From: CAZLWA01 sp964563165
Lineage (GTDB): Bacteria > CLD3 > SB21
Direction of reading: 5' to 3'
Assembly: GCA_964563165.1 (NCBI GenBank)
Contig: CAZLWA010000043.1
Coordinates: 1-64,000 of the forward strand
Length of the DNA stretch: 64,000 nucleotides
The translations under genes and the position numbers were made by a program. Within the stretch, counting starts at the first letter, position 1; the number at the start of each line of letters is the position of its first letter. The notes under the pieces were generated by a model. The model made no database searches. It was not told the DNA's origin and worked only from the letters and a program-made list of their open reading frames with translations. Shown here piece by piece: positions 42,684-51,564 of the stretch.

Positions 42684-42719
42684 GCGATGCCTTAGTAACT
42701 CAAAAAAACTTCAGATTTC

Positions 42720-43973
42720 TTATTTTTTCAAACTGCGCGTGGCGATGATGGCGCCCAATTTGAAATAAAAAACGTATTGGCCGTTGGGAACCTCCGCGTC
42801 GTTCTCATCCGTACCGTTCCATTCCAGCGTAAACTGGCCTTCGGGGAGGTCCTTGTCAAATTCAAAATATTTTCGAATAGATTTGCCGGTGGAATCATAG
42901 AGGTACATGCTGACATTCTTATACGAAGCCAAGATACCGACGTCTGCGGTATTCGGTTTGGAATAATTGTCCTCATACAACAATACAATTTTCGCCTGAC
43001 TCAATACACCGCCGCCTGCCGCCGCCGTATTTTGGTTCAAATAAATGAGAACCTGCGAATTGACGGAATCCAGGACTGCAATATCGGTTTTTTTGTCTTT
43101 GTTAAAATCGCCCAACGCAAACGCCGTGGCGCCCGCAGGAGCTTTTAAGCGAGCCACTTTATTCAGAATAAGGCCGTTGCTTTCGGCTAAATGTATTCGA
43201 ATTTCTGCGGCCGAACGATTGAATGAAACTGCATCTTCAAATCCGTCGCCGTCCATATCGGCGAGAACGGCAAATTCCGGATGCGTCAGCATATTTATTT
43301 TTACGCCGCTAAATTCCCATTTGTAATTTTTATTTTCATCCGCACCCAGAATGGATACATCCGACGTGTCGCTGTAGGTGACCAGCATGTTTGCAAACCC
43401 GCCGTTTGCATAATCGTTGACCCGCAGGCATATCGGCTGCGAATCCAGAACCTTCGTTGCAACGAGTTTATAGCTGCCGCCCTTGAACACATTCAATTCT
43501 TTCGTTGCCCGGACGAGAACTGCCAGATCCCATTTCCCGTCCTTATTGAAATCCCCGACGCCGACGGCACCAGGTTCCCCTTTGATCTTGATCGGGTCTT
43601 TCGTTTTGAAACTGCTTTTCTGATTAATAAGGATGGTGACGGTTTGTGCAACGCTGTTGCAGGTGACGATATCAAGCAGCCCGTCATTGTCGATGTCGAC
43701 AATTTGAATGCAGACGGGATACTTGCCGGCGGGCAAGTCTATTTTGTTCTTGAAGGTGCCATCCCCTTTGCCGTAGAGGATCGAAATAATACCCTGTCCG
43801 TCGAGATCGTTCTTTCCTCCGACAACGACGTCTGTGATGCCGTCAATATTGAGATCCGCAGAAGCCATCGCAGCGGGTGAGAAATAAATATTGGACGGGA
43901 CGCTGTTGGTAAACAGCTCTTGGGAGAACAGGGAAGGAATAAGAATAAAAAAAAGCCATGTACTCTTCATCAT
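42720..43973 (-). CDS. Secreted FG-GAP (VCBS) repeat protein with FlgD-Ig-like C-terminus
   Basis: 417 residues from ATG 43973 (or 43970). An upstream in-frame start at 44153 would overlap selB by 150 bases and lacks a signal peptide, so I reject it. Signal peptide (ending LFSQ), then several FG-GAP/VCBS repeats (ASADLNIDGITDVVVGG, VDIDNDGLLDIVTC, VGDFNKDGKWDLAVL, LADMDGDGFEDAV, LGDFNKDKKTDIAVLD), which form an integrin-like beta-propeller. The C-terminal FlgD-Ig-like segment contains FTLEWNGTDENDAEVPNGQY, typical of FCB exported proteins and related to T9SS sorting regions. The role is unknown; surface adhesion is inferred. Confidence 0.85.
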   Translation of the reverse strand: MMKSTWLFFILIPSLFSQELFTNSVPSNIYFSPAAMASADLNIDGITDVVVGGKNDLDGQGIISILYGKGDGTFKNKIDLPAGKYPVCIQIVDIDNDGLLDIVTCNSVAQTVTILINQKSSFKTKDPIKIKGEPGAVGVGDFNKDGKWDLAVLVRATKELNVFKGGSYKLVATKVLDSQPICLRVNDYANGGFANMLVTYSDTSDVSILGADENKNYKWEFSGVKINMLTHPEFAVLADMDGDGFEDAVSFNRSAAEIRIHLAESNGLILNKVARLKAPAGATAFALGDFNKDKKTDIAVLDSVNSQVLIYLNQNTAAAGGGVLSQAKIVLLYEDNYSKPNTADVGILASYKNVSMYLYDSTGKSIRKYFEFDKDLPEGQFTLEWNGTDENDAEVPNGQYVFYFKLGAIIATRSLKK

Positions 43974-44001
43974 GAATAACAAACCGTTAGCGCGGAGCGA
44001 T

Positions 44002-45873
44002 CTACCGATTGAGTTTCCGACTATCACCGTCGCGCAGTGTAATGTGACTGGCATCAAAAAATTCAAGAAGGGATATGGCAAATTTTCGACTGGTCTGTAG
44101 TTGTTCTTTGAAATTGATGACGGTAATATCCCCATTTTTGCCAATAAAATCAATAAGTATTTGCCGCGCGCGATCCACCGCAGAGGAGTGGAAATAGATT
44201 TTTTCGCCGGTTTTGACGGCTTTGTTCAACCGCACCATCAATGCGATCAACCGGGTTAATTCGGGAGGTTTCAAATTCATCTCGGTTCCCAACGATTCAA
44301 GCGCCGGCGGCGAGAAAAGGTTCTCGATCAACCTGTTTTCAATGCGATTCAAGAGAGGTTCATCTTTCGGATTCACTGTGAGGCGATGGCCCTCCAGATG
44401 TATCCATTCATGGGTGTCCGACAGTACGCGATCGCGCTCCAATCGTTCAATCACCGCTTGAAACATTTCATCCTGCATATTCTCAAAATATCTCATTTTA
44501 AATTCGGTCGTGCGAATGGCATTTTCGGACGGATGTTCACGAAGAAAGGATTGCAGAGCGTAAATGAGTTTCGCCTGAAGTTCGGAAAAGTGGAGCGCAT
44601 CACAGACGATCCCATCGGACAAGAAGACAATCCTGTTGTTCTTCTGAATAGCTTCCAGCGCATTCCGGGCAACGCTTGGCAGACAGCCCATGACGGATAT
44701 GATATGTTTCAGTGAAACGATTTTATGGTGATAAATAAAAAAGGCCATCCGGTCTGAGAGGCTTTCTGTCTCCAGGCTCTTGAGATAATCTACGGGGACC
44801 GCTTTTTCTTTTTGGCTCTGATCCAAAACCATGCCACCGCCCACGGTTGCGGAAGAATTGAACTCACGGATAATGAACCGGTCTCCAAAGACGCATGTCA
44901 ATGGCTCATCCACCGCGATGCGCACGTACCCGCTATTTCCCGGAATCAGAGGCTCATCACCGGCCGTTTGAATTTTTCCGAATCTCTCAGCCGTTCCGAT
45001 GAGCAGGCGAATGCGCACCGGGCTCTTGAGGGATTTGGCCGAGCTGTTCAGCATATGGATTTTTGCGTAAAAAGAATGCGTCAACGCCAAATAATCCGGC
45101 TCGATCAAAACGTGTCCGCGGCGTATCTCGTTTTTGTCTACCGACGATAGATTAATTGCCGCCCGATCTCCGGCCGTCACACGGCCCACCGCACGCGTAT
45201 GCTTTTGCAGCCCGCGCACGCGAACGGGCTTCTGGTCGGGCTGCCATGCTAAATAGTCGCCCACTTTCACGGAACCGGATAAAACCGTCCCGGTCACCAC
45301 CGTGCCATATCCTTTCATGGAAAAGCTTCGGTCCACATTCATTCGAAAAAAACCGCGATCATCATTCGGAACCGGGCGCTGCGAAACGTGTTCCAGATAC
45401 GCTGTCAATTCCCCGATTCCTTCTTTCGTGACGGAAGAAACTCTGAATATCTTTCCGGCGGAAAAAATTGTTGGCTCTAAAAAGATTCTTATTTCGGCTT
45501 CAACTTCATTCAGCCGGTTGCTTTCAACGGTGTCGATTTTTGTTATCACGACGGCGCCGTGCGGGATCTGCAGGAGCTGCAGAATTTCAAGGTGCTCACG
45601 TGTCTGCGGCATGATACCGTCGTCTGCGGCGATCACCAGCAGCACAAAATCGATGGCGCTCACGCCGGCGACCATGTTGCGGATAAATTTTTCATGGCCC
45701 GGCACATCAATAATCGTGATGTGGTCCTTCCAGTAGGCAAATCCGAGGTCAATCGTGATGCCCCGCAGCTTTTCTTCTTTCAGGCGATCCGTATCGATAC
45801 CCGTTAAGGCCTTTACCAATGAGGTTTTTCCGTGATCAATATGTCCGGCCGTGCCGATGATGAAATGTCGCAC
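44002..45873 (-). CDS. selB: Selenocysteine-specific elongation factor SelB
   Basis: 623 residues starting at GTG 45873. G domain: GTAGHIDHGKTSL (P-loop), DVPGHEKFIRNMVAG (G3) and TKID (G4). EF-Tu-like domains II-III follow, then winged-helix repeats at the C-terminus that bind the SECIS element. SelB delivers Sec-tRNA to UGA codons. No selA, selD or tRNA-Sec is visible here, so the rest of the system must be elsewhere. No Shine-Dalgarno sequence is present; the start codon is abutted by a 14-base tandem repeat (45874-45957). It heads a four-gene minus-strand run. Confidence 0.93.
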   Translation of the reverse strand: MRHFIIGTAGHIDHGKTSLVKALTGIDTDRLKEEKLRGITIDLGFAYWKDHITIIDVPGHEKFIRNMVAGVSAIDFVLLVIAADDGIMPQTREHLEILQLLQIPHGAVVITKIDTVESNRLNEVEAEIRIFLEPTIFSAGKIFRVSSVTKEGIGELTAYLEHVSQRPVPNDDRGFFRMNVDRSFSMKGYGTVVTGTVLSGSVKVGDYLAWQPDQKPVRVRGLQKHTRAVGRVTAGDRAAINLSSVDKNEIRRGHVLIEPDYLALTHSFYAKIHMLNSSAKSLKSPVRIRLLIGTAERFGKIQTAGDEPLIPGNSGYVRIAVDEPLTCVFGDRFIIREFNSSATVGGGMVLDQSQKEKAVPVDYLKSLETESLSDRMAFFIYHHKIVSLKHIISVMGCLPSVARNALEAIQKNNRIVFLSDGIVCDALHFSELQAKLIYALQSFLREHPSENAIRTTEFKMRYFENMQDEMFQAVIERLERDRVLSDTHEWIHLEGHRLTVNPKDEPLLNRIENRLIENLFSPPALESLGTEMNLKPPELTRLIALMVRLNKAVKTGEKIYFHSSAVDRARQILIDFIGKNGDITVINFKEQLQTSRKFAISLLEFFDASHITLRDGDSRKLNR

Positions 45874-45957
45874 AATGAATAATGAGTAATGAATAATGAG
45901 TAATGAATAATGAGTAATGAATAATGAGTAATGAATAATGAGTAATGAATAATGGGA
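45874..45957. repeat. 14-base tandem repeat abutting the selB start
   Basis: Five perfect and one partial copy of AATGAATAATGAGT run from 45874 to 45957, starting at the base next to the selB start codon. The unit is 14 bases (not a multiple of three) and lacks any ribosome binding site. Copy-number change by slippage could alter the selB leader. It is not a CRISPR, since there are no spacers. Confidence 0.9.
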
Positions 45958-46103
45958 AATTACTAAAGGCCAATGGCTAAGCGCTAATGGCTGTTATTAA
46001 CGTAAAATAAATTTCAGTCAGATTCAACGGAGTAAAATATTGATTCTCTTTGCTAAATTGTCTACCTTCATGAAATAAACTTTAGAATTAGAATTATTGT
46101 CTT

Positions 46104-46766
46104 ATGGCACTCATTGCACCATCGATTCTATCGGCTGATTTTGCGAATCTGGAGCGCGACGTAAGGATGGCGGAAGAAGGCGGCGCGGATTGGCTCCACG
46201 TGGACGTCATGGACGGCCATTTTGTACCCAATATCACGATCGGTCCCGTGGTCGTGGAACATCTGCGCAAAGTCACCAAACTGCCTCTGGACGTGCATTT
46301 GATGATTGAAAACCCGGATCGCTATGTTCAGGATTTCCGTCACGCCGGCGCAGATATCATTTCCGTTCATCAGGAAGCCTGCATTCATCTCCATCGCACG
46401 CTGCATTTCATCCGCAGCACGGGCGCCAAGGCGGGAGTGGTACTCAATCCGGCCACGTCCCATGAATCCCTGCAGTACGTCCTCGACGACGTGGACTTGA
46501 TCTTGGTCATGTCGGTCAATCCCGGATTCGGCGGACAGGAATTCATAAAATCGTCCGTTCAGAAAATTCAGGCGATTTCCAAGATGATCGGCTCAAGAAA
46601 GATTGTTATCGAAGTCGACGGGGGTGTTAATGATTCCACGGGGCAGCAAGTGGTCAGTGCCGGCGCGAATGTACTTGTAGCGGGTTCTTATATTTTCGGC
46701 GCCGCCGACATGAAAAAAAATATTGTCAAATTAAAAAACCTTTCTCCGAATTCGAGAGTTGTATAG
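46104..46766 (+). CDS. rpe: Ribulose-phosphate 3-epimerase
   Basis: 220 residues, TIM barrel. Motifs: APSILSADFANLE, LHVDVMDGHFVPNITIG (metal His/Asp), LDVHLMIENP, VMSVNPGFGGQEFI and VEVDGGVN. It interconverts ribulose-5-phosphate and xylulose-5-phosphate in the pentose phosphate route. It begins at ATG 46104 without a clear Shine-Dalgarno sequence. It is the first gene of a plus-strand run after the divergent selB. Confidence 0.95.
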   Translation: MALIAPSILSADFANLERDVRMAEEGGADWLHVDVMDGHFVPNITIGPVVVEHLRKVTKLPLDVHLMIENPDRYVQDFRHAGADIISVHQEACIHLHRTLHFIRSTGAKAGVVLNPATSHESLQYVLDDVDLILVMSVNPGFGGQEFIKSSVQKIQAISKMIGSRKIVIEVDGGVNDSTGQQVVSAGANVLVAGSYIFGAADMKKNIVKLKNLSPNSRVV

Positions 46767-46814
46767 TCCGGGTCCATAGACAGGCCTAACAGATAGATTG
46801 GAAATAATGATCGT

Positions 46815-47831
46815 ATGATGACGCTGCCTCCGTTTGAATTCATCGCTCCTGAAAATATCAACGATGCCGTGCAATTGCTTGACCGGTACAAAGACCGCGC
46901 AAAAATTCTGGCCGGCGGCACGGACCTGATCCCGAGCATGAAAAACAAATTGTTCAATCCGGAGGTTCTGATCAGTGTGAACAACATCGCTTCCCTGAAG
47001 AAAATCCATTTCGATGCGAAAGAAGGATTGACGTTGGGCGCGCTGGTTTCGATTACCGATGTCGGTCATCATCCGCTCGTCGCCGAGCACTATCCCGTTC
47101 TTGCTGAAGCCGCTCAAAAAATAGCCACGCCGCTTTTGCAGAATAAGGGCACCATCGGCGGTAATATTTTACTCGACACGCGCTGTTATTATTATAACCA
47201 ATCCCAATTTTGGCGTAACGCGGTCAACGGCTGCATGAAAAAAGAAGGCGATGTCTGCCGGGTCGCGCCGGGCGGGCACCGGTGCTATGCGATCTCATCG
47301 TGCGACACCGTTCCGGTATTGTACGCGCTGAATGCGGAGATCAGATTGCTCAGCGCGCAAGGGGAGCGCGTCTTGCCCGTGCGCGAATTCTATCTCAACG
47401 ACGGTATGGTTTTCAATAAGTTGCTGCCTAATGAAATTCTGACGGAAGTTCACGTGCCGGTTCCGGCGAAAGGATTCCGCGGCGGATATATGAAATTGCG
47501 ACGACGTCAGGCTATTGATTATCCGATGCTCGGAGTGATGGTGGGATTGGTCCTGGATGAAAAAGATATTTGCCGCGACGCCAAAATTATTTTAGGCGCT
47601 ATCTTCCCCTGTCCGTGGGAAGCTTTTCAGGCGCAGGAGATTCTCATCGGGAAGAAGATCACCGAGAAGGAAATTGAAGCCGCATCCGATAAGGCTTATG
47701 AAATTGCCAAGCCGATGGATTTGACCAATTTCCGTCCGGCGTATCGAAAACGCATGGTGAAGGTATTTACCAGGCGATTATTGCAAACATTGATCGGACA
47801 ATCGGTATATACCGAAGAGGTATTGGCGTAA
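46815..47831 (+). CDS. FAD-binding subunit of a molybdopterin dehydrogenase, HcrB-like with [4Fe-4S] insert
   Basis: 338 residues: FAD_binding_5 domain (about 1-225, AGGTDLIPSMKN, the FAD loop KGTIGGNIL) and the CO-dehydrogenase flavoprotein C-terminal domain (about 230-325). An insert carries Cys124, Cys140, Cys148 and Cys157 with spacing C-x15-C-x7-C-x8-C. That is the pattern of the 4-hydroxybenzoyl-CoA reductase beta subunit, whose insert holds an extra [4Fe-4S] cluster. In that enzyme it passes electrons to the molybdenum subunit. The catalytic and [2Fe-2S] partner genes are not beside it, so the gene is an orphan here. A start at 46818 is equally possible. Confidence 0.85.
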   Translation: MMTLPPFEFIAPENINDAVQLLDRYKDRAKILAGGTDLIPSMKNKLFNPEVLISVNNIASLKKIHFDAKEGLTLGALVSITDVGHHPLVAEHYPVLAEAAQKIATPLLQNKGTIGGNILLDTRCYYYNQSQFWRNAVNGCMKKEGDVCRVAPGGHRCYAISSCDTVPVLYALNAEIRLLSAQGERVLPVREFYLNDGMVFNKLLPNEILTEVHVPVPAKGFRGGYMKLRRRQAIDYPMLGVMVGLVLDEKDICRDAKIILGAIFPCPWEAFQAQEILIGKKITEKEIEAASDKAYEIAKPMDLTNFRPAYRKRMVKVFTRRLLQTLIGQSVYTEEVLA

Positions 47832-47893
47832 TTTCAAAGAAACAAAGCGGGTGCTGCGGCGTTATACGATTAGATGCAACAAGCACATTTTCA

Positions 47894-48640
47894 ATGTCAG
47901 AAATCAGAATTAAAAATATTTATACTTCCCTCGATGACCACCAGAGGAAACTCTTCAGGGGGCTTCTCATATCCTTTTCAGTGAATTTCTTACTCCTTTT
48001 GGCCGTGGTCATCTATCAGCAGCTACAGGCTCCCGAAAAGTCTTTGACCAATACCGAAGCCATGGTGATTCTGAATCTTCAGCAGGAAGAGGAGATTAAG
48101 AAAGTGAAAGAGATGTTGGAGAAACCCGCTGAGAATAAACCAAAATCTTTGAATCAATCCGTCATGGACGAACCGGCGATGGCGCTGAAGGGCTTGCCGA
48201 TCGAGCCCATCAACCCGGCCAATGCGGAAATTGTTCCGGATGCACTGGCCGACACCGGGCGCATCGAGCTCGGAATCAAAGGCCTTGAAGGCGGTGTGGT
48301 TAACGGCGTTGCAGGAGGCTCTCTCACCGGGACGGGTTTGGGCGGCGGGAGCGGCGAGTACATTCCTCCAAAGCTCATGGTGAGCAAATTTCCCGAATAT
48401 CCGAAGAGCCTTCAAAAAAAAGGCGTTTCAGGGATCATCGTGCTGCAGGTGAAAGTGGATACGACCGGGCGCGTCGTAGATTACAAAGTTAAGCTGAATA
48501 CGACGAACAACAGCGTTCTCGAAAAACTCGCGATCGAAACGGTTTTCAAATGCCGTTACAATCCGGCAAGCGACGGCACACATCCGATCATGGCGTGGAC
48601 GGATCACCGATTTGAATTCATTGATAAATCAAATCAGTAA
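47894..48640 (+). CDS. TonB-like energy-transducer protein
   Basis: 248 residues. A short cytoplasmic N-terminus, one transmembrane helix (about 22-42), a glutamate/lysine-rich periplasmic linker (about 50-90), a glycine-rich hinge (GGSLTGTGLGGGSGEYIPPK) and a C-terminal TonB domain (about 155-245). The domain has the typical FPEYPKSLQKKGVSGIIVLQVKVDTTGRV. It should transmit proton-motive force to outer-membrane receptors. No ExbB, ExbD or receptor gene is next to it. The hinge is glycine-rich rather than proline-rich. Confidence 0.88.
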   Translation: MSEIRIKNIYTSLDDHQRKLFRGLLISFSVNFLLLLAVVIYQQLQAPEKSLTNTEAMVILNLQQEEEIKKVKEMLEKPAENKPKSLNQSVMDEPAMALKGLPIEPINPANAEIVPDALADTGRIELGIKGLEGGVVNGVAGGSLTGTGLGGGSGEYIPPKLMVSKFPEYPKSLQKKGVSGIIVLQVKVDTTGRVVDYKVKLNTTNNSVLEKLAIETVFKCRYNPASDGTHPIMAWTDHRFEFIDKSNQ

Positions 48641-48712
48641 CCTTTCAAAGGCACAGGCTAAAATGATTCGTTATCGTATCTTTTGCGTGCGTGCGGCATG
48701 AGTGACCCCGGA

Positions 48713-50005
48713 ATGAACATTCTCGTTGTCGGCGGCGGCGGGCGCGAACACGCGCTGGTATGGAAAATTGCGCAATCCAATAACGTGAACAAAATTTTTT
48801 GCGCACCGGGCAACGGAGGCATTGCCGCACTTGCCGAGTGCATTCCGATACAAGTCCATGCCGTTGAGGCCCTGCTGCAATTTGCGCGTCGGCAAAAAAT
48901 TGATCTTACCGTCGTGGGTTCCGAAGAGCCGCTCACGCTGGGAATAGCCGACACGTTCCGGAAACACGGTCTGAAAATTTTCGGACCCTCGGCTCTTGCG
49001 GCGGAAATCGAAGGCAGCAAGGTTTTTGCCAAACAGTTGATGAAAAAATACGGCATTCCGACCGCCGGATTTGAAGTGTTTTCGGATCCCGATTCCGCTA
49101 AGCATTTTATCCGAAAAAAAAATCAGCCATGCGTGGTTAAAACGGACGGGCTTGCGGCCGGAAAAGGAGCGCTCGTTTGTCCGGAAGTCAACGAGGCGCT
49201 GAGCGCGGTGGATATCGTGATGTCGGAAAAGAATTTTGGCGCGGCCGGCCGGAGGATCGTGGTTGAAGATATGATGCAGGGCGAAGAAGCATCGGTGTTT
49301 GCCGTTACGGACGGAGATGATTACATCGTCTTACCGAGCGCCCAGGATCACAAGAGAATTCTCGACGGCGACCGGGGCAAGAACACCGGGGGAATGGGCG
49401 CGTATGCACCGGCGCCCGTCGTTACGCAGGAAATTCTGGAACGCGTGAAACATGAAATTATCAAACCGACGATTGATGCGATGGCGGCTGAAGGAAGAAT
49501 GTTTCAAGGGGTCTTGTATTGCGGAATCATGCTTACCGCCGAAGGACCCAAAGTCGTTGAATTCAATTGCCGGTTCGGCGACCCGGAATGTCAGGCCCTG
49601 ATGCCTCTCATACAAAGTGATGTCGTAGAAATGTTTCTTGCGGTGGAGGAGGAAAAATTGAAAACATATCCATTGAAGCTGAACAAGCGGCATTGCGTTT
49701 GCGTCGTGATGGCGTCCGGCGGTTATCCCGACCGTTACGAAAAGAACAAATGCATACTCGGACTCGATGACATTGGGGATACCCACATCATGGTCTTTCA
49801 CGCCGGGACGGAAAAAAGGGGCCATCAGTTATTCACAGCCGGCGGGCGCGTGCTGGGCGTAACGTCGATTGCAGAAAATCTCGCCGGGGCGGCTAAACAG
49901 GCATACGAAGCGGTCGGCAGGATCCAATTTGAAAACGCGTATTTCAGAAAAGACATCGGTCATCGCGCGCTGAATCATGCACTAGCGCTGGAGGCAACCC
50001 GGTGA
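48713..50005 (+). CDS. purD: Phosphoribosylamine--glycine ligase
   Basis: 430 residues from ATG 48713. Starts further upstream would put ten extra residues before the family N-terminus MNILVVGGGGREHAL. ATP-grasp enzyme: GPSALAAEIEGSK, VVKTDGLAAGKGA, EEASVFAVTDG, NTGGMGAYAP and EFNCRFGDPECQ. It joins phosphoribosylamine and glycine to give GAR in purine synthesis. Its last codon overlaps the amidase start (GTGA), so the two are translationally coupled. Confidence 0.95.
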   Translation: MNILVVGGGGREHALVWKIAQSNNVNKIFCAPGNGGIAALAECIPIQVHAVEALLQFARRQKIDLTVVGSEEPLTLGIADTFRKHGLKIFGPSALAAEIEGSKVFAKQLMKKYGIPTAGFEVFSDPDSAKHFIRKKNQPCVVKTDGLAAGKGALVCPEVNEALSAVDIVMSEKNFGAAGRRIVVEDMMQGEEASVFAVTDGDDYIVLPSAQDHKRILDGDRGKNTGGMGAYAPAPVVTQEILERVKHEIIKPTIDAMAAEGRMFQGVLYCGIMLTAEGPKVVEFNCRFGDPECQALMPLIQSDVVEMFLAVEEEKLKTYPLKLNKRHCVCVVMASGGYPDRYEKNKCILGLDDIGDTHIMVFHAGTEKRGHQLFTAGGRVLGVTSIAENLAGAAKQAYEAVGRIQFENAYFRKDIGHRALNHALALEATR

Positions 50006-51564
50006 AATCTTTTTTTCTGACCCTGAGCTTTTCACTTTTAGCGGTTCACGCATTCGGCCAAAATCAGATAAAGCTGGAGTGGGGAAAGAACTCCAGAATA
50101 TTGATTCCCGTTTATTCGGGCGATCAGGAGTGGATTGCGCTTAAAGAAATCGCCGAACTGCTTGAAGTAAACACGTTCGAAAATCCTGCGAAGAAAAAAA
50201 TTGTCTTATTCCTTCCGTCTCACCAGATCAAAATCACGGGTAACAATGCGTATGTGGTTGCGGATGAAAAGACGATTCTGCAGATGCCTGTCCAAATCCA
50301 GATGATAGACGGGGCATGGCTGGTGCCCGTTAAATTTTTTATTCCCATTCTCAATGCGTTTCTTTCGCCGCCGATTCTGGTTAATGATAAAGGTTATGCG
50401 GCCGATATCCATCCGTCCGACCATTCGAAAACGGTCGTGGAAAAAATTATTCCTCCGAAAAAAATAAAAGCCAATGTAACGGGAATCGATTTTGAAAAAA
50501 AATCCAACGGATTGCTGGTGGCATTAAAAACCGAGAAGGCCTTTCAAAAAAGCGATTTGGAAATATGGAAAAACAAAAACTGGCTCTACGTTACTATTTC
50601 CGGCGGCGTGGTTTCGGAGGAAGCAACGGAGCAGGTCAAATCGGCCGAGCAATATAAGTTGATCCGCACGGCCTTGACATTTCAGCACAAGAATTCAGCC
50701 CAGCTGTCGTTTGAATTGGAAAAAGAAATTTCCGGTCAGGAGATTTTTCTGGACGAAAAAACAGGGGCTATTTTGGTGAGTTTAAGAACGAACGATCCGA
50801 GCTATCTTGAAAAAGATGAAGCAAAAGCGGTGAACAAAAACGCAACCCTTGTCAAACAGAAGGACCAATGGAAAATAGACAGGATCGTTTTAGACGCGGG
50901 GCACGGCGGGAAGGACCGGGGCGCCACCGGCAAGAACGGCACGAAAGAAAAGGATGTGACGCTCGCTATCACGCTGAAGTTGGGAAAATTGATCGAAGAC
51001 CGCTTGAATATCGCCGTGGACTACACGCGTAAGACGGACGAATTTCCGACGTTGCAAGGGCGCACGCGGTACGCCAATGCGCACAATGCAAAACTCTTTG
51101 TCAGCGTTCATTGTAATTCATCGACCAATCGCAAAGGAAACGGATTTGAAGTTTTCTTTTTGTCGCCAAGCCGTACGTCCGAAGCTCTGGCGGTGGCGCG
51201 CAAGGAGAATGAAGTCATTCAATTGGAAGAGGAAAAACACGATTACGGCGATTTTACAAACGAAAAATTCATACTTGCCAACATTATGCAGAGCGTTTTC
51301 GTGAAAGAAAGCGAAGAATTGGCGGCGAAAGTACTGAAAGGAATTGACAAACATGTCGATTTGGAGGACCGCGGTGTGAGCCAGGCGCCGTTCTATGTTC
51401 TCATGGGCGCCTCCATGCCTTCAATCCTGGTCGAAACGGCGTTTATTTCAAATCCTGCGGAAGAGAAGTTCCTGACTTCGGAAAAAGGGCAAAAACAAAT
51501 GGCGGAGGGCATTTTCGAAGGCATTAAGAGCTTTATTGACGGGTACGCGAAATCGGAGAAATAA
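50002..51564 (+). CDS. N-acetylmuramoyl-L-alanine amidase (Amidase_3)
   Basis: 520 residues from GTG 50002, with GGAGG seven bases upstream and a four-base overlap with purD. Signal peptide (ending HAFGQ), an N-terminal copper-amine-oxidase-N-like/AMIN-type beta region (about 25-140), a second beta region, then the zinc amidase domain (about 293-515). Visible motifs are VLDAGHGGKDRGATG (zinc His), KEKDVTL (zinc Glu), SVHCNSS (zinc His) and LVETAFISN (catalytic Glu). It cleaves the amide bond between muramic acid and the stem peptide, for daughter-cell separation or turnover. It overlaps the convergent pabB by 32 bases. Confidence 0.92.
   Translation: MKSFFLTLSFSLLAVHAFGQNQIKLEWGKNSRILIPVYSGDQEWIALKEIAELLEVNTFENPAKKKIVLFLPSHQIKITGNNAYVVADEKTILQMPVQIQMIDGAWLVPVKFFIPILNAFLSPPILVNDKGYAADIHPSDHSKTVVEKIIPPKKIKANVTGIDFEKKSNGLLVALKTEKAFQKSDLEIWKNKNWLYVTISGGVVSEEATEQVKSAEQYKLIRTALTFQHKNSAQLSFELEKEISGQEIFLDEKTGAILVSLRTNDPSYLEKDEAKAVNKNATLVKQKDQWKIDRIVLDAGHGGKDRGATGKNGTKEKDVTLAITLKLGKLIEDRLNIAVDYTRKTDEFPTLQGRTRYANAHNAKLFVSVHCNSSTNRKGNGFEVFFLSPSRTSEALAVARKENEVIQLEEEKHDYGDFTNEKFILANIMQSVFVKESEELAAKVLKGIDKHVDLEDRGVSQAPFYVLMGASMPSILVETAFISNPAEEKFLTSEKGQKQMAEGIFEGIKSFIDGYAKSEK

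Noticed and set aside
43974..44153. Longer FG-GAP protein that overlaps selB
   Set aside because: The added sequence has no signal peptide at its start and would overlap selB by 150 bases; ATG 43973 precedes a proper signal peptide.
45874..45957. CRISPR-like array
   Set aside because: Copies are contiguous with no spacers and the unit is 14 bases.
46107..46120. Sigma-54-like TGGCAC...TTGCA at the rpe start
   Set aside because: Only three bases separate the two parts instead of five, and the site lies inside the coding region.
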